A DNA stretch of 24,785 nucleotides from Bacillota bacterium (GCA_023407575.1 JAEYLX010000042.1:1-24785); one strand, 5' to 3'; positions 15,857 to 24,636 are shown, counted from the first letter of the stretch. Translations and numbers: made by a program. Notes: a model not told the origin generated them from the sequence alone.

Positions 15857-17500
15857 ATGGAACGCGACTATTCATTTCTGGATCAAATAGAAAGAGGAAT
15901 GTATTTCGATAAAAAAGAATATCAAGACAGGGAATTACCCTTGTTTGAAGAGGTTAAGGAAAAACTTCCAGCGCCTTATATAGAAGCCAGACCGGAGTGG
16001 AGTAACTGCTATTGGTATGCAGCTAAAGTTTTGTTGCGCAATACCCATAAGCCGACGACGGAGAGCGGGTATGTGAGTAATTTTGTAGATGCGGCCTTTA
16101 ATAAGGATATTTTTCTATGGGATACCTGTTTTATGACTTTATTTTGTAACCTGTTTCATCCCTACATTCCCGGTATAAGGTCCCTGGATAACTTTTACTG
16201 CAAACAGTTTGAGGATGGAGAGATACCACGGGAAATGGTACGTGATACAGGAAAAGATTTTCTGCCATGGGTAAATGCTTATGATAAGCCCCTCTACTCT
16301 TATTTTCATAACCACTATGGATTTCGTGGTTTAGGTCAGATGATGAATCTGAATTATGAGGACATGTATAAACCGGATTTGGGCAGGAGTGTGGAGAAAA
16401 ACCCATATTTAACACTGGATAATCTGAACCACCCAATTTTAGCTATGGCTGAATGGCAAAGTTATTGCCATACCGGAGATATTGAAAGACTTTCCCTGGT
16501 GTTTGAACCACTATACCACTATTACCAGGCATTTCGTTATCATGTCCGTCATGCCAATGGAATGTATGTTACGGATTGGGCTTCAATGGATAACTCACCA
16601 AGAAATAAGTTCCTGGGATTTGGTGTAGACCCAACTTGTGAAATGGTACTTTTTGCAGGAAATTTATTAGACATTCTGGACGAGCTGGATAAAAATAATC
16701 GACAGGCAGCAGAGGCAGAGAACATAAGAGCATTTCTACAAAAGGACAGACAAGAGACAATAGATGTAATTCAAAAATATATGTGGAATGAAGAGGATGG
16801 TTTCTTCTATGATGTGACCCCCGAGGGTAAGCAAAGCAAGATGAAGACAGCTGCTGCTTTCTGGGCTCTGATTTCCGGTGTGGCGGAGGAAAGTCAGCAG
16901 AAACGTCTTGCCGCTTGGTTGGAGGATACAAAAACCTTTAACCGTCCTCATCGTGTGCCGGTGCTGGCAGCGGATGAAAAAGAGTACAATCCAATGGGAG
17001 GATATTGGAGTGGTTCCGTGTGGGCGCCAATGAATGCAATGATTGTATTGGGCCTGGAGAAATGCGGATATCATAAATTGGCCAAGGACATAGCCATGAA
17101 TCATCTGGAGGTGCTAAACCAAGTATTCCAGCAAACAGGAAGCGTCTGGGAGAATTACCCACCGGAATATATCAGTAAGGGTAACTCCGACCATCCAGAT
17201 ATGATTGGGTGGTCAGGTATCGCACCTATTTTATATCTGATTCAATACGGAATCGGTCTGTCCGTGCCGGAAGGTAAGAACTATCTGATGTGGGAATTAC
17301 CCGAGGAATTTCTTGCGGAAGGCTGCGTTGGCTGCGATAAGTATTGGTTTCAAGGCAAGGAAGCAGGGTTGCGGGCACAAAGTACAAAGAATGGAATATC
17401 CGTGACTATTAAGACAAAGGACAGTTTTACTCTGCTGCTTCGATATCAGGACCGGGAAAAGCGGATAGAAGTAGACAAGGATACTGTGGTTGAAATATAA
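15857..17500 (+). CDS. GH63-type glycosylglycerate (mannosyl-/glucosylglycerate) hydrolase
   Basis: The 547-residue protein has the (alpha/alpha)6-barrel blocks of the GH63 mannosylglycerate/glucosylglycerate hydrolase group: KDIFLWDTCFMTLF (83-96), YVTDWASMDNSPR with likely catalytic Asp240, MGGYWSGSVWAPMN (380-393) and VWENYPPE with likely catalytic Glu432. It would cleave a hexosyl-glycerate by inversion to hexose and glycerate in the cytoplasm; there is no signal peptide. A C-terminal strand-rich tail (about 485-547) makes it longer than the bacterial hydrolases I recall, about 450 residues. The RBS AAAGGAG precedes the ATG and the gene follows the glycerate kinase by 29 bases. GH37/GH15-like specificity cannot be excluded, but context favours a glycerate glycoside. 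Confidence 0.75.
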   Translation: MERDYSFLDQIERGMYFDKKEYQDRELPLFEEVKEKLPAPYIEARPEWSNCYWYAAKVLLRNTHKPTTESGYVSNFVDAAFNKDIFLWDTCFMTLFCNLFHPYIPGIRSLDNFYCKQFEDGEIPREMVRDTGKDFLPWVNAYDKPLYSYFHNHYGFRGLGQMMNLNYEDMYKPDLGRSVEKNPYLTLDNLNHPILAMAEWQSYCHTGDIERLSLVFEPLYHYYQAFRYHVRHANGMYVTDWASMDNSPRNKFLGFGVDPTCEMVLFAGNLLDILDELDKNNRQAAEAENIRAFLQKDRQETIDVIQKYMWNEEDGFFYDVTPEGKQSKMKTAAAFWALISGVAEESQQKRLAAWLEDTKTFNRPHRVPVLAADEKEYNPMGGYWSGSVWAPMNAMIVLGLEKCGYHKLAKDIAMNHLEVLNQVFQQTGSVWENYPPEYISKGNSDHPDMIGWSGIAPILYLIQYGIGLSVPEGKNYLMWELPEEFLAEGCVGCDKYWFQGKEAGLRAQSTKNGISVTIKTKDSFTLLLRYQDREKRIEVDKDTVVEI

Positions 17501-17556
17501 AACATAAGATCTATACGCCTGCACAAAAACCATGCAAGGGCAGAAGGGAGATTTTT

Positions 17557-18237
17557 ATGGATAGCATGATTATTTACGGGGACAGTATATCTACCGGAAC
17601 GCATGGCGAAGGGGCTTATCTGGATGCTCTTAAGAAATGTCTTAAAGTAAAACATATCCAAAACTATGCAATCGGGTCTAGCGGTCTTTCTGCCAAAACC
17701 CCTAATAGTATGCTGAAGGTTTTGGAGGAACAGGAAGAGAATAAGGAAAGCCGGGATGTCGATTTAATCCTGGTGTGGCATGGGACGAATGACTGGTATT
17801 GGGGGGCTGAGATAGGTTCTATTGACCAGGAGGAAGATGATACCTTCTACGGAGCTATCAAAAAAGCTGTGAGAGTTATTCGGAAGAGAAATCCCGAAGG
17901 TTTATTGGTGTGGTTAACTCCGATATTTCGCTATGAGAAGCCGGATAAAGGGGACGCTCCCGGTAATGCTTATTTTACAAAAAATCAGGCTGGGCATACC
18001 TTGGACGAATACACACAGGCCATTTACCTAATGGGAAGAAAGCTTGGATTCCCGGTTGTTGAGATGGGGATGTCGGTAGGAATTTATGAAGAAAATGAGA
18101 TGAGTTACATGGAAGATCATGTTCATCCTAATGTGTTTGGTTATAGAAAAATAGAAAGAATACTGGAAAAAGAGATTATAAAGTATTGGTATTACCATAC
18201 GGGAGAAAAACAGGGCTATGACGATTTGGATCGATGA
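17557..18237 (+). CDS. SGNH/GDSL-family hydrolase, cytoplasmic
   Basis: The 226-residue protein shows the SGNH blocks: IIYGDSIS with Ser10, AIGSSG (38-43), WHGTNDW with Asn78, and EDHVHPN with Asp187 and His190. These form the Ser-Asp-His triad and oxyanion hole of esterases and deacylases. There is no signal peptide, so it acts inside the cell. In an operon for glycosylglycerate use it may remove an acyl group, such as acetate, from the imported sugar before the glycosidases act; this is inference. A GAAGGGAG site precedes the ATG. The 3' end overlaps the next gene by 20 bases. Confidence 0.85.
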   Translation: MDSMIIYGDSISTGTHGEGAYLDALKKCLKVKHIQNYAIGSSGLSAKTPNSMLKVLEEQEENKESRDVDLILVWHGTNDWYWGAEIGSIDQEEDDTFYGAIKKAVRVIRKRNPEGLLVWLTPIFRYEKPDKGDAPGNAYFTKNQAGHTLDEYTQAIYLMGRKLGFPVVEMGMSVGIYEENEMSYMEDHVHPNVFGYRKIERILEKEIIKYWYYHTGEKQGYDDLDR

Positions 18238-19939
18238 TTATGTGAAGGATAGGAGGAATGCCTCCGAAGGGATTGGGCTTGCAATCCGGGAAGCAGTGAA
18301 GCAGGAAGCAGACTTGCTCCGGTTCGGAGTCGGGGAATATCAACTAACGGAGGCTGTTACGATAAATACAAAATCAATTGCGCATGATGATGGCTGTGGT
18401 GATATTAAGGAGAAAGACTGTCATATTCTGCTGCAGAATATGCATGGAATTACTCTTTGCGGAGTAGAGGATGCGAAAACAATTCTTATCGGTTATAATT
18501 CCGGAAGAATTGGAGAGCTGCTTCCTTCCTTGTTGTGGGCCGATAACTGTACTAATCTTACCATAAAGAACCTGTGTTTTTCTCGCAGACCGGAGACAGC
18601 ATACAGCGGGTTAGTGGAAGATGTTGAGGAAGATGTGGTTCGTATAAAACTCCTCCAAGGAGAGGAAGCACCGGACGAACTAGGGGCATATTGCATGAAC
18701 CGCTATGACATAAAGGAACGAAAATTATTAGGTGAAAGCCTAACTTTCGGATTTGGTTATGAAAAACGTTTTCAAAGAATAAAAGAACGATACTATCAGC
18801 TAAGAGATGCGGAAATAGCAAGGAAGGTGCAGATAGGGGAAGGCTTGTCCTTTCATCAGTCAGGAAAAACTGATTTTCTATTATTTTTTGGAGGCTGCGA
18901 TAACTTAAAGCTTGAGAATATTTGGATTCAAAATACCAATGGCTTTGCCATATTAACAGAAAATTGCCGAGGAATTACCGGAGAGAAGGTGAAAATAGCA
19001 CCGCCTTCGACACAGTTTTTTACTGGACCAAGGGATGGCTGGAAGATATATCGCTGCTCCGGTAAAATCAGAATTAATCATTGTCATTTTGAAGGAGTAC
19101 GGATGGACGGCCAGAATGTTCAAAGTAATTACCTGACCGTAGAGGAAATACTAGATGAACGGACGTTGCTATGCAGATGCAAGTATGCGCCTCTACCTCT
19201 TCGAGAGAATTCGGATCTGTATTTAAGAAAGGAAGCTCTGGAACATAGAATGGTTATTACAGATTGGCAGCTGGTAAAGGGACGAATGGAAGAAGCAAAA
19301 CAGGCTGCAGAGGCTTCGGCAGGAGCGATAGTTACCGGCAGCAGAAATCACATAAGCCTTTATCGCATTGAAGTGGCTGAAAAGCTGCCAGACGAGGTAG
19401 TGGAAGAGAGTCTTCTGACGGCTGGATGCTGGGAACCGGAAGAATATATTTGTACGAATTCGGTTTTTCGTAACATAGCGGGAGCAGCGCATCTGATACG
19501 GTGCCGAAATGTGGTGCTGCAGCATAATCTTTATGAAAATATTATGTGTGCAGGCATTATGCTGGGAGCGGAGCTGGATACTCATAGTGAAAGTGACCAT
19601 GTTGCTGATGTTCTCATACAAAACAACCATTTTCGTAACATTGGAACAAAGCCAAGGTATGGAAGTTATGGTTGTGCCTGCATCGGGATAAAGTCCCAAG
19701 GTTTTCGGGGACCATGGAATAAGAGAATTCGTATAGAAAATAATCTATTTGAAGACAGTGGCAGAGGAATTGAACTATGTGATGCAAGCGAGGTTGTGAT
19801 AAAAAACAATCTTTATAACAATATAAAAGAAGAAGTTTTTATGGAAGAGGAGACTTTAATGCATATCCTAAGAGAAGATGCAGCCGTCTCTATCCAAGGA
19901 AAGGAGGATAAGCAATGCTTAGAAAGCAGGAGTGGTTAA
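18218..19939 (+). CDS. Right-handed parallel beta-helix protein, putative glycosidase
   Basis: The 573-residue protein has no signal peptide. An N-terminal phage-tailspike/pectate-lyase-like start (DYVKDRRNASEGIGLAIREA, then LRFGVGEYQL) leads into beta-helix coils marked by repeated N-N-x-F units (IQNNHFRNI, IENNLFEDSG, IKNNLYNNI). The final coils, with a NIG insert and GIKSQGF, are reminiscent of GH110-type alpha-galactosidases, but I cannot assign a family with certainty. Acting in the cytoplasm, it would cut or rearrange an imported oligosaccharide. The start overlaps the SGNH gene by 20 bases and the end overlaps the phosphorylase gene by 25, so the three are translationally coupled. Confidence 0.75.
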   Translation: MTIWIDDYVKDRRNASEGIGLAIREAVKQEADLLRFGVGEYQLTEAVTINTKSIAHDDGCGDIKEKDCHILLQNMHGITLCGVEDAKTILIGYNSGRIGELLPSLLWADNCTNLTIKNLCFSRRPETAYSGLVEDVEEDVVRIKLLQGEEAPDELGAYCMNRYDIKERKLLGESLTFGFGYEKRFQRIKERYYQLRDAEIARKVQIGEGLSFHQSGKTDFLLFFGGCDNLKLENIWIQNTNGFAILTENCRGITGEKVKIAPPSTQFFTGPRDGWKIYRCSGKIRINHCHFEGVRMDGQNVQSNYLTVEEILDERTLLCRCKYAPLPLRENSDLYLRKEALEHRMVITDWQLVKGRMEEAKQAAEASAGAIVTGSRNHISLYRIEVAEKLPDEVVEESLLTAGCWEPEEYICTNSVFRNIAGAAHLIRCRNVVLQHNLYENIMCAGIMLGAELDTHSESDHVADVLIQNNHFRNIGTKPRYGSYGCACIGIKSQGFRGPWNKRIRIENNLFEDSGRGIELCDASEVVIKNNLYNNIKEEVFMEEETLMHILREDAAVSIQGKEDKQCLESRSG

Positions 19940-21594
19940 AGCATTTATACAAGCTTTATGAGAAAGATGAAGCCGTATTGCTGGCAGATAGGATGGAGGA
20001 ACGCTTTTGTAAGTTTGCACAGAGGCAGGAAGATGGTTTGTGGCTTAATGAAAAGGATTCCATGCTGATAACTTATGGAGATAGCTCGGTTAAAGAGGAT
20101 GAAGCTGGGATTTTGACTCTGCACCGATTTATGAAACATCACGTAAAGGATGCCATCAACACAATTCATATTCTTCCGATGTTTCCCTATACCTCGGATG
20201 ATGGGTTTTCTGTGGTGGACTATAAAGAAATCAATCCGCCATTAGGAGATTGGAAGGATATCGGAGAGCTTTCCAAGGACTATAATCTAATGTTTGATGC
20301 TGTGGTGAATCATATCTCCCAAAGCAGTGAATGGTTTCAGAAATATTTAAAAGGCGAGGAGCCATATCGTAATTTTTTCATTACCTCGGACCCAAACGCA
20401 GATTACAGTAAGGTAACAAGACCGAGGGCACTTCCGCTATTGACTGAATTTGAAACTGCAGAGGGAAAGAAATTCGTGTGGACTACCTTCAGCGAAGATC
20501 AGATTGATTTGAACTTTTCCTGCCCCGAGGTATTGTTGGAAATGCTGGATGTACTACTTACCTACGCAGAAAACGGTGCAAGGTTTATTCGACTGGATGC
20601 TATTGGCTTTCTGTGGAAGGAGATGGGGACAAGCTGTATGCACCTGCCTCAGGCTCATGAAGTAATAAAGCTGATGCGAAAGGTGCTGGAAGACTATATG
20701 CCCGGTACACTGTTGATTACGGAAACCAACGTACCCTACAGAGACAATATGAGCTATTTTGGTGAAGGTGATGAGGCACATTTGATTTATCAGTTTCCGC
20801 TCCCTCCGTTAACAATGTTTTCCCTGTTAAAGGGCGATGCCTCTAAGCTGACCACATGGGCTCAAAGTTTGGATGTACCCAGAAAGGGAACTACTTATTT
20901 CAACTTCTTAAGCTCCCATGATGGTATTGGCGTAAGACCTACGGAAGGTATTCTTACCAAGGAGGAACAGCAGTATCTGGTAGATGCAACCTTAAGAAAT
21001 GGCGGCGATGTTTCCTATAAAAACAATGGGGATGGAACCCAGAGCCCCTATGAACTGAATATTAATTATCAGGATGCTCTTGCGGGTCCCGAGTATAGTG
21101 ACAAGGTACGAATAAAACGCTTTCTGGCAGCAGAAACAATTCTTCTTTCTCTGCAAGGGTTACCGGGTATCTATATTCACAGCCTGTTAGGATCTAGAAA
21201 TGATTACTATGGAAAGTCAGTATCCGGTATTCCACGAAGAATAAACCGAGAGAAGTTATCGGTGGAGGTACTGGAGGAGAGACTGACCACAGGAACAAAC
21301 CAGCAGATTATATTTGAGGAATTGATCCGTCGATTAAATATTCGAAAGCAGCACAGGGCATTTGCACCGGAGGCTGCCCAGAAGATACTAAATCTGGATC
21401 ACCGGGTGTTTGCCTTGGAAAGACAGGATGAGAACTCGGGTGAGCGTATAACAATTTTAATCAATGTCTCGGGAGAGACCGTACCTTTAGACTTGGAGCA
21501 TTTTAACGGAACTGATGTGCTTGGGGAAGATAAAATAAGAGAGAAAGCAGAATTAAACCCCTATGAGGCATGTTGGATTGTAAAGCCTGTGTAG
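19915..21594 (+). CDS. ycjM: Glucosylglycerate phosphorylase (GH13_18, YcjM-like)
   Basis: The 559-residue protein is a GH13 subfamily 18 enzyme of the sucrose-phosphorylase group. Visible landmarks are FPYTSDDGFSVVDY (90-103), VVNHIS with His133, RFIRLDAIGFLWK with nucleophile Asp228, LLITETNVP with acid/base Glu270 and LSSHDGIGVRP with Asp336. The wording around these sites and long shared stretches (TRPRALPLLT, PGTLLITETNVP, SILGSRNDY-like SLLGSRNDY) match E. coli YcjM, known to phosphorolyse 2-O-alpha-glucosyl-D-glycerate to glucose 1-phosphate and D-glycerate. The adjacent glycerate kinase supports that specificity over sucrose. A consensus AAGGAGG site lies inside the end of the preceding gene. 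It is cytoplasmic. Confidence 0.87.
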   Translation: MLRKQEWLKHLYKLYEKDEAVLLADRMEERFCKFAQRQEDGLWLNEKDSMLITYGDSSVKEDEAGILTLHRFMKHHVKDAINTIHILPMFPYTSDDGFSVVDYKEINPPLGDWKDIGELSKDYNLMFDAVVNHISQSSEWFQKYLKGEEPYRNFFITSDPNADYSKVTRPRALPLLTEFETAEGKKFVWTTFSEDQIDLNFSCPEVLLEMLDVLLTYAENGARFIRLDAIGFLWKEMGTSCMHLPQAHEVIKLMRKVLEDYMPGTLLITETNVPYRDNMSYFGEGDEAHLIYQFPLPPLTMFSLLKGDASKLTTWAQSLDVPRKGTTYFNFLSSHDGIGVRPTEGILTKEEQQYLVDATLRNGGDVSYKNNGDGTQSPYELNINYQDALAGPEYSDKVRIKRFLAAETILLSLQGLPGIYIHSLLGSRNDYYGKSVSGIPRRINREKLSVEVLEERLTTGTNQQIIFEELIRRLNIRKQHRAFAPEAAQKILNLDHRVFALERQDENSGERITILINVSGETVPLDLEHFNGTDVLGEDKIREKAELNPYEACWIVKPV

Positions 21595-21627
21595 TTAATT
21601 CACTGGAAGAGAAAGGATGGTATAAGA

Positions 21628-22692
21628 GTGAAGAAGTTAGTTGCAACAGCACCAAGAACGGCAGAATTAAAGGAATACGAAGATAGAGAGATTTTGGCGA
21701 ATGAGGTTAAGGTAAAAGTGGAGTTTGCCTCGCCGAAGCATGGAACTGAAATTGCGGATTTTCGCGGAACAACGCCTTTCATCAATGGAAAGTTTGATAA
21801 TGAATGGAAGGTATTTACCGAGCGAGATGCAGATGAGCCACGAGGAATTGAGTTTGGTGACCTTTCTTTGGGTAATATGTTTGTTGGCAGGATTGTGGAA
21901 GTGGGTAGCGAGGTAACGGAGTATTGCGTCGGAGATCGGGTATGTTCCTATGGACCGATCAAGGAAACACAGATTGTGAACGCAGTAAATAACTATAAGC
22001 TAAGAAAAATGAGTGCTGAGGCATCTGCAAAAAATGCAGTCTGTTATGACCCTGCACAGTTTGCACTGGGTGCTATCCGTGACGGCAATGTTCGCCCCGG
22101 GGATAATGTAGCGGTAATTGGTCTGGGAGCCATTGGTCAGCTTGCCGTTCAAATGGCAGCTAAACTGGGTGCAAGCACTGTAATTGCGATTGACCCCATT
22201 GAGCACAGAAGAGAGATTGCTTTACAGAACGGAGCTCATTATGCTCTTGATTCCATGTCCTGTGATGCTGGTTATGAGATGAAAAGGCTGACAGATAAAA
22301 TAGGAGTAGATGTCATAATAGAAACCAGTGGAAATGTTCATGCTCTTCAGTCCTCCTTTAAAGGGCTGGCGTACGGAGGGATTATTGCCTATGTGGCATT
22401 TCCGAAGCCCTTTCCGGAAGGGTTATGGCTCGGACAGGAAGCGCATTACAATTATGGCAGAGTGGTTTTCTCAAGGGCGTGCAGCGAGCCAAATCCCGAG
22501 TATCCAAGATGGTCCAGAAAGCGAATTGAGGATGTGGTATGGGATATGTTAATGAACGGATACTTAAACTGTGAAGAGATTATTTATCCAGTGGTGCCTT
22601 TTGAAGAGGCCGCGGAAGGTTTCTGCGAGTATGTAGACAGAAGTTCTGAGAAAAGTATCAAGATGGGCGTAACATTCGGAGGTGATAGGTAA
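21628..22692 (+). CDS. ycjQ: YcjQ-like medium-chain dehydrogenase (D-guloside 3-dehydrogenase)
   Basis: The start is GTG at 21628, after an AAGGATGG site. The 354-residue medium-chain dehydrogenase has the NAD-binding GLGAIG (165-170) and, in place of the usual zinc-site Cys near residue 38, the segment SPKHGTEIADFRG. The segments YEDREILANEV, NNYKLRKM, VCYDPAQFA and FSRACSEPNPEYPRWSRKRI match YcjQ of E. coli as I know it. That enzyme oxidises the C3 hydroxyl of D-gulosides with NAD+, the first step of guloside-to-glucoside conversion. It is followed by the YcjR- and YcjS-like genes in the E. coli order, and its TAA shares one base with the ycjR ATG. Confidence 0.85.
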   Translation: MKKLVATAPRTAELKEYEDREILANEVKVKVEFASPKHGTEIADFRGTTPFINGKFDNEWKVFTERDADEPRGIEFGDLSLGNMFVGRIVEVGSEVTEYCVGDRVCSYGPIKETQIVNAVNNYKLRKMSAEASAKNAVCYDPAQFALGAIRDGNVRPGDNVAVIGLGAIGQLAVQMAAKLGASTVIAIDPIEHRREIALQNGAHYALDSMSCDAGYEMKRLTDKIGVDVIIETSGNVHALQSSFKGLAYGGIIAYVAFPKPFPEGLWLGQEAHYNYGRVVFSRACSEPNPEYPRWSRKRIEDVVWDMLMNGYLNCEEIIYPVVPFEEAAEGFCEYVDRSSEKSIKMGVTFGGDR

Positions 22693-23483
22693 TGCTGTTA
22701 GGAACCCAGGATAAGGATTTCTTTCCTAAAGATTTAAAAGAAAAGTTTATGTTTATAAAGGAAATTGGTTTTGAATGCTTCGAAATTGATGGTAAGGTTC
22801 TGGTGGAGCATGTCGAAGAGGTTAAGGAGGCTATCGCAGCAAGTGGACTTCGAGTATCCAGTGCATGTGGCGGATATAGAGGTTGGATTGGTGATTTTAT
22901 TGAAGAAAAAAGGTTGAACGCGGTAGAGGATTTAAAGCAGATATTAAAGGCTCTTAGTGAAGTGGGCGGAACCGGTGTTGTGGTTCCGGCAGCCTGGGGA
23001 ATGTTTACCTTCCGACTTCCACCAATGGTTTCTCCCAGAAGCAGCCAGGGAGACGAGCAGGCAATTCTAAACTCTTTAAAGGAACTGGACCCGGTGGCAA
23101 AGGAATATGGTGTTTATCTGTATTTGGAGCCACTCAACCGTTATCAGGACCATATGTTAAACACAATTCAGGACGGCGTAAGCATCATCCAAAAGGGTGG
23201 ATTTGAGCGGGTAAAGATCACAGGAGACTTTTATCATATGTCAATTGAAGAGGACGACATATCAGAGTCATTAAAAAAATATCAGAATTATTATGGACAT
23301 ATTCATATTGCGGAAAATCATAGATATCAGCCTGGCAGCGGCTCTATAGATTTCAAGCGCCATATACAGACCTTAAAGGAAATTGACTATGACGGAGCAG
23401 TGGTGAATGAGGGAAGAATTAGGGGAGACAATCCTCTGGAAGCATATAAGGAATCTATTTCCTATGTAAAGCAGTTCATGTAG
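22692..23483 (+). CDS. ycjR: YcjR-like 3-keto-glycoside C4 epimerase (TIM barrel)
   Basis: The 263-residue protein is a xylose-isomerase-like TIM barrel. A metal-binding set is visible: Glu146 (YLEPLNR), Asp179 (ITGDFYHM), His205 (GHIHIAENH) and Glu240 (VVNEGRIRG), with the family's phosphate/sugar loop SACGGYRGW at 57-65. In E. coli, YcjR epimerises C4 of 3-keto-D-gulosides to 3-keto-D-glucosides using a divalent metal. GGAGGTGA lies just upstream in the end of ycjQ, and the start overlaps that gene's stop by one base. Length equals that of the E. coli enzyme. It needs the flanking dehydrogenases for its substrate. Confidence 0.86.
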   Translation: MLLGTQDKDFFPKDLKEKFMFIKEIGFECFEIDGKVLVEHVEEVKEAIAASGLRVSSACGGYRGWIGDFIEEKRLNAVEDLKQILKALSEVGGTGVVVPAAWGMFTFRLPPMVSPRSSQGDEQAILNSLKELDPVAKEYGVYLYLEPLNRYQDHMLNTIQDGVSIIQKGGFERVKITGDFYHMSIEEDDISESLKKYQNYYGHIHIAENHRYQPGSGSIDFKRHIQTLKEIDYDGAVVNEGRIRGDNPLEAYKESISYVKQFM

Positions 23484-23514
23484 GGCAAGGCAGATAAGAA
23501 AGGAAGCGGATGTT

Positions 23515-24567
23515 ATGGGTAAGATGAAAGTAGCGCTGATTGGTGCAGGGCAGGTAGCAAGAGTGACCCACATTCCTAATTACCTGGGAATGGAGGGGGT
23601 GGAAGTGGTTGCTGTCTGCGATACAAACTTAGAATCTGCAAAAAATCTGGCAACACAGTTTGGAATTCCTCATTACTATAATGACCACAGGGCGATGCTC
23701 GCTGAGTTAAAGCCTGACATTACAGGAGTTTGCGTACCGAATAAATTTCATGCCGCTATTACTGTAGATGCGCTAGAGGCAGGGAGCCATGTGCTCTGCG
23801 AGAAGCCGCCGGCTATATCCTTTGAGGAAGCAAAGCAAATGGAAAGAGCAGCAGAGGAAAATAACCGGTTACTTTCCTATGGCTTTCATCTGCGCCATGA
23901 TTCCAGAGTATCTCTTTTGAAAGAAAAAATAAAACAGGGTGATTTTGGCGAGGTATATGCTGCAAAAGCCTCCTGGCTTAGGCGAAGAGGTATTCCGGGA
24001 TGGGGAAGCTTTACTAATAAAGCAGTTCAAGGAGGAGGGCCTCTGATTGATATTGGGGTCCATGTACTTGATATCGCGTTATATCTTCTGGATTACCCCC
24101 CAATCTCCTATGTGTGCGCTGACTTTTATAACAAGATAGGAACAAAAGGAGGCACGGGTCTGTTTGGAGCTTGGGATGGAAATACCTATAGTGTGGAAGA
24201 CAGTCTCTTTGGCTACATACACTTCCAAAATGGCGGCAGTCTTCGTGTGGAAACCTCCTTTGCACTTCATATGAAAGAAAAGGATGTCAGGAGTGTTCAG
24301 CTCTTTGGCGATAAACTGGGAGCAGAGGTATTTCCGTTGGAGATTTACGGTGTTGACGGTAGCCGTCTGACGAATCAGGAATATCCGTTTATGTTAGAGG
24401 AGGATTTGCATAAGAAGGAGCTGGAGCATTTTGTAAGGGCTTGCCAGGGACATGAAACCTTGCTGGTAAAGGCAAAGGAAGGTACCTATTTACAGATGAT
24501 AATAGAAGCATTATACAAATCAGCAGAAAAAAAGCAGCCAGTTATTATGGATACATCACTAGAATAA
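23515..24567 (+). CDS. ycjS: YcjS-like Gfo/Idh/MocA oxidoreductase (D-glucoside 3-dehydrogenase)
   Basis: The 350-residue protein has an N-terminal Rossmann fold with GAGQVA (10-15), CDTN for NAD(H) selection, CEKPPA (95-100, the EKP motif) and the C-terminal-domain motif GGGPLIDIGVHVLD with Asp179 and His183. In E. coli, YcjS interconverts D-glucosides and 3-keto-D-glucosides with NAD(H). In the forward route it would reduce the YcjR product to a glucoside, regenerating the NAD+ used by YcjQ. An AAGGAAG site precedes the ATG. It is the last gene before a terminator-like hairpin. Confidence 0.86.
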   Translation: MGKMKVALIGAGQVARVTHIPNYLGMEGVEVVAVCDTNLESAKNLATQFGIPHYYNDHRAMLAELKPDITGVCVPNKFHAAITVDALEAGSHVLCEKPPAISFEEAKQMERAAEENNRLLSYGFHLRHDSRVSLLKEKIKQGDFGEVYAAKASWLRRRGIPGWGSFTNKAVQGGGPLIDIGVHVLDIALYLLDYPPISYVCADFYNKIGTKGGTGLFGAWDGNTYSVEDSLFGYIHFQNGGSLRVETSFALHMKEKDVRSVQLFGDKLGAEVFPLEIYGVDGSRLTNQEYPFMLEEDLHKKELEHFVRACQGHETLLVKAKEGTYLQMIIEALYKSAEKKQPVIMDTSLE

Positions 24568-24576
24568 ATTTTACAG

Positions 24577-24608
24577 AGGAATTACCCTTAGCGGTACTTC
24601 CTTTTTTC
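24577..24608 (+). terminator. Probable intrinsic terminator of the catabolic operon
   Basis: AGGAATTACC (24577-24586) pairs with GGTACTTCCT (24593-24602) with one mismatch, around CTTAGC, and is followed by TTTTT. It begins nine bases after the ycjS stop. The imperfect stem may allow some read-through to the kinase gene. Confidence 0.6.
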
Positions 24609-24636
24609 TTAAGGAGAGTCAAGAATTAGAATCCTT

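Noticed and set aside
16569..17104. Long minus-strand frames inside the GH63 gene
   Set aside because: They are antisense shadows of a well-supported gene, rich in His/Pro/Cys as expected for reverse reading.
19915..21594. GH13_18 enzyme as sucrose phosphorylase
   Set aside because: Close wording to YcjM and linkage to glycerate kinase and CdaR favour glucosylglycerate; sucrose specificity is not supported by context.
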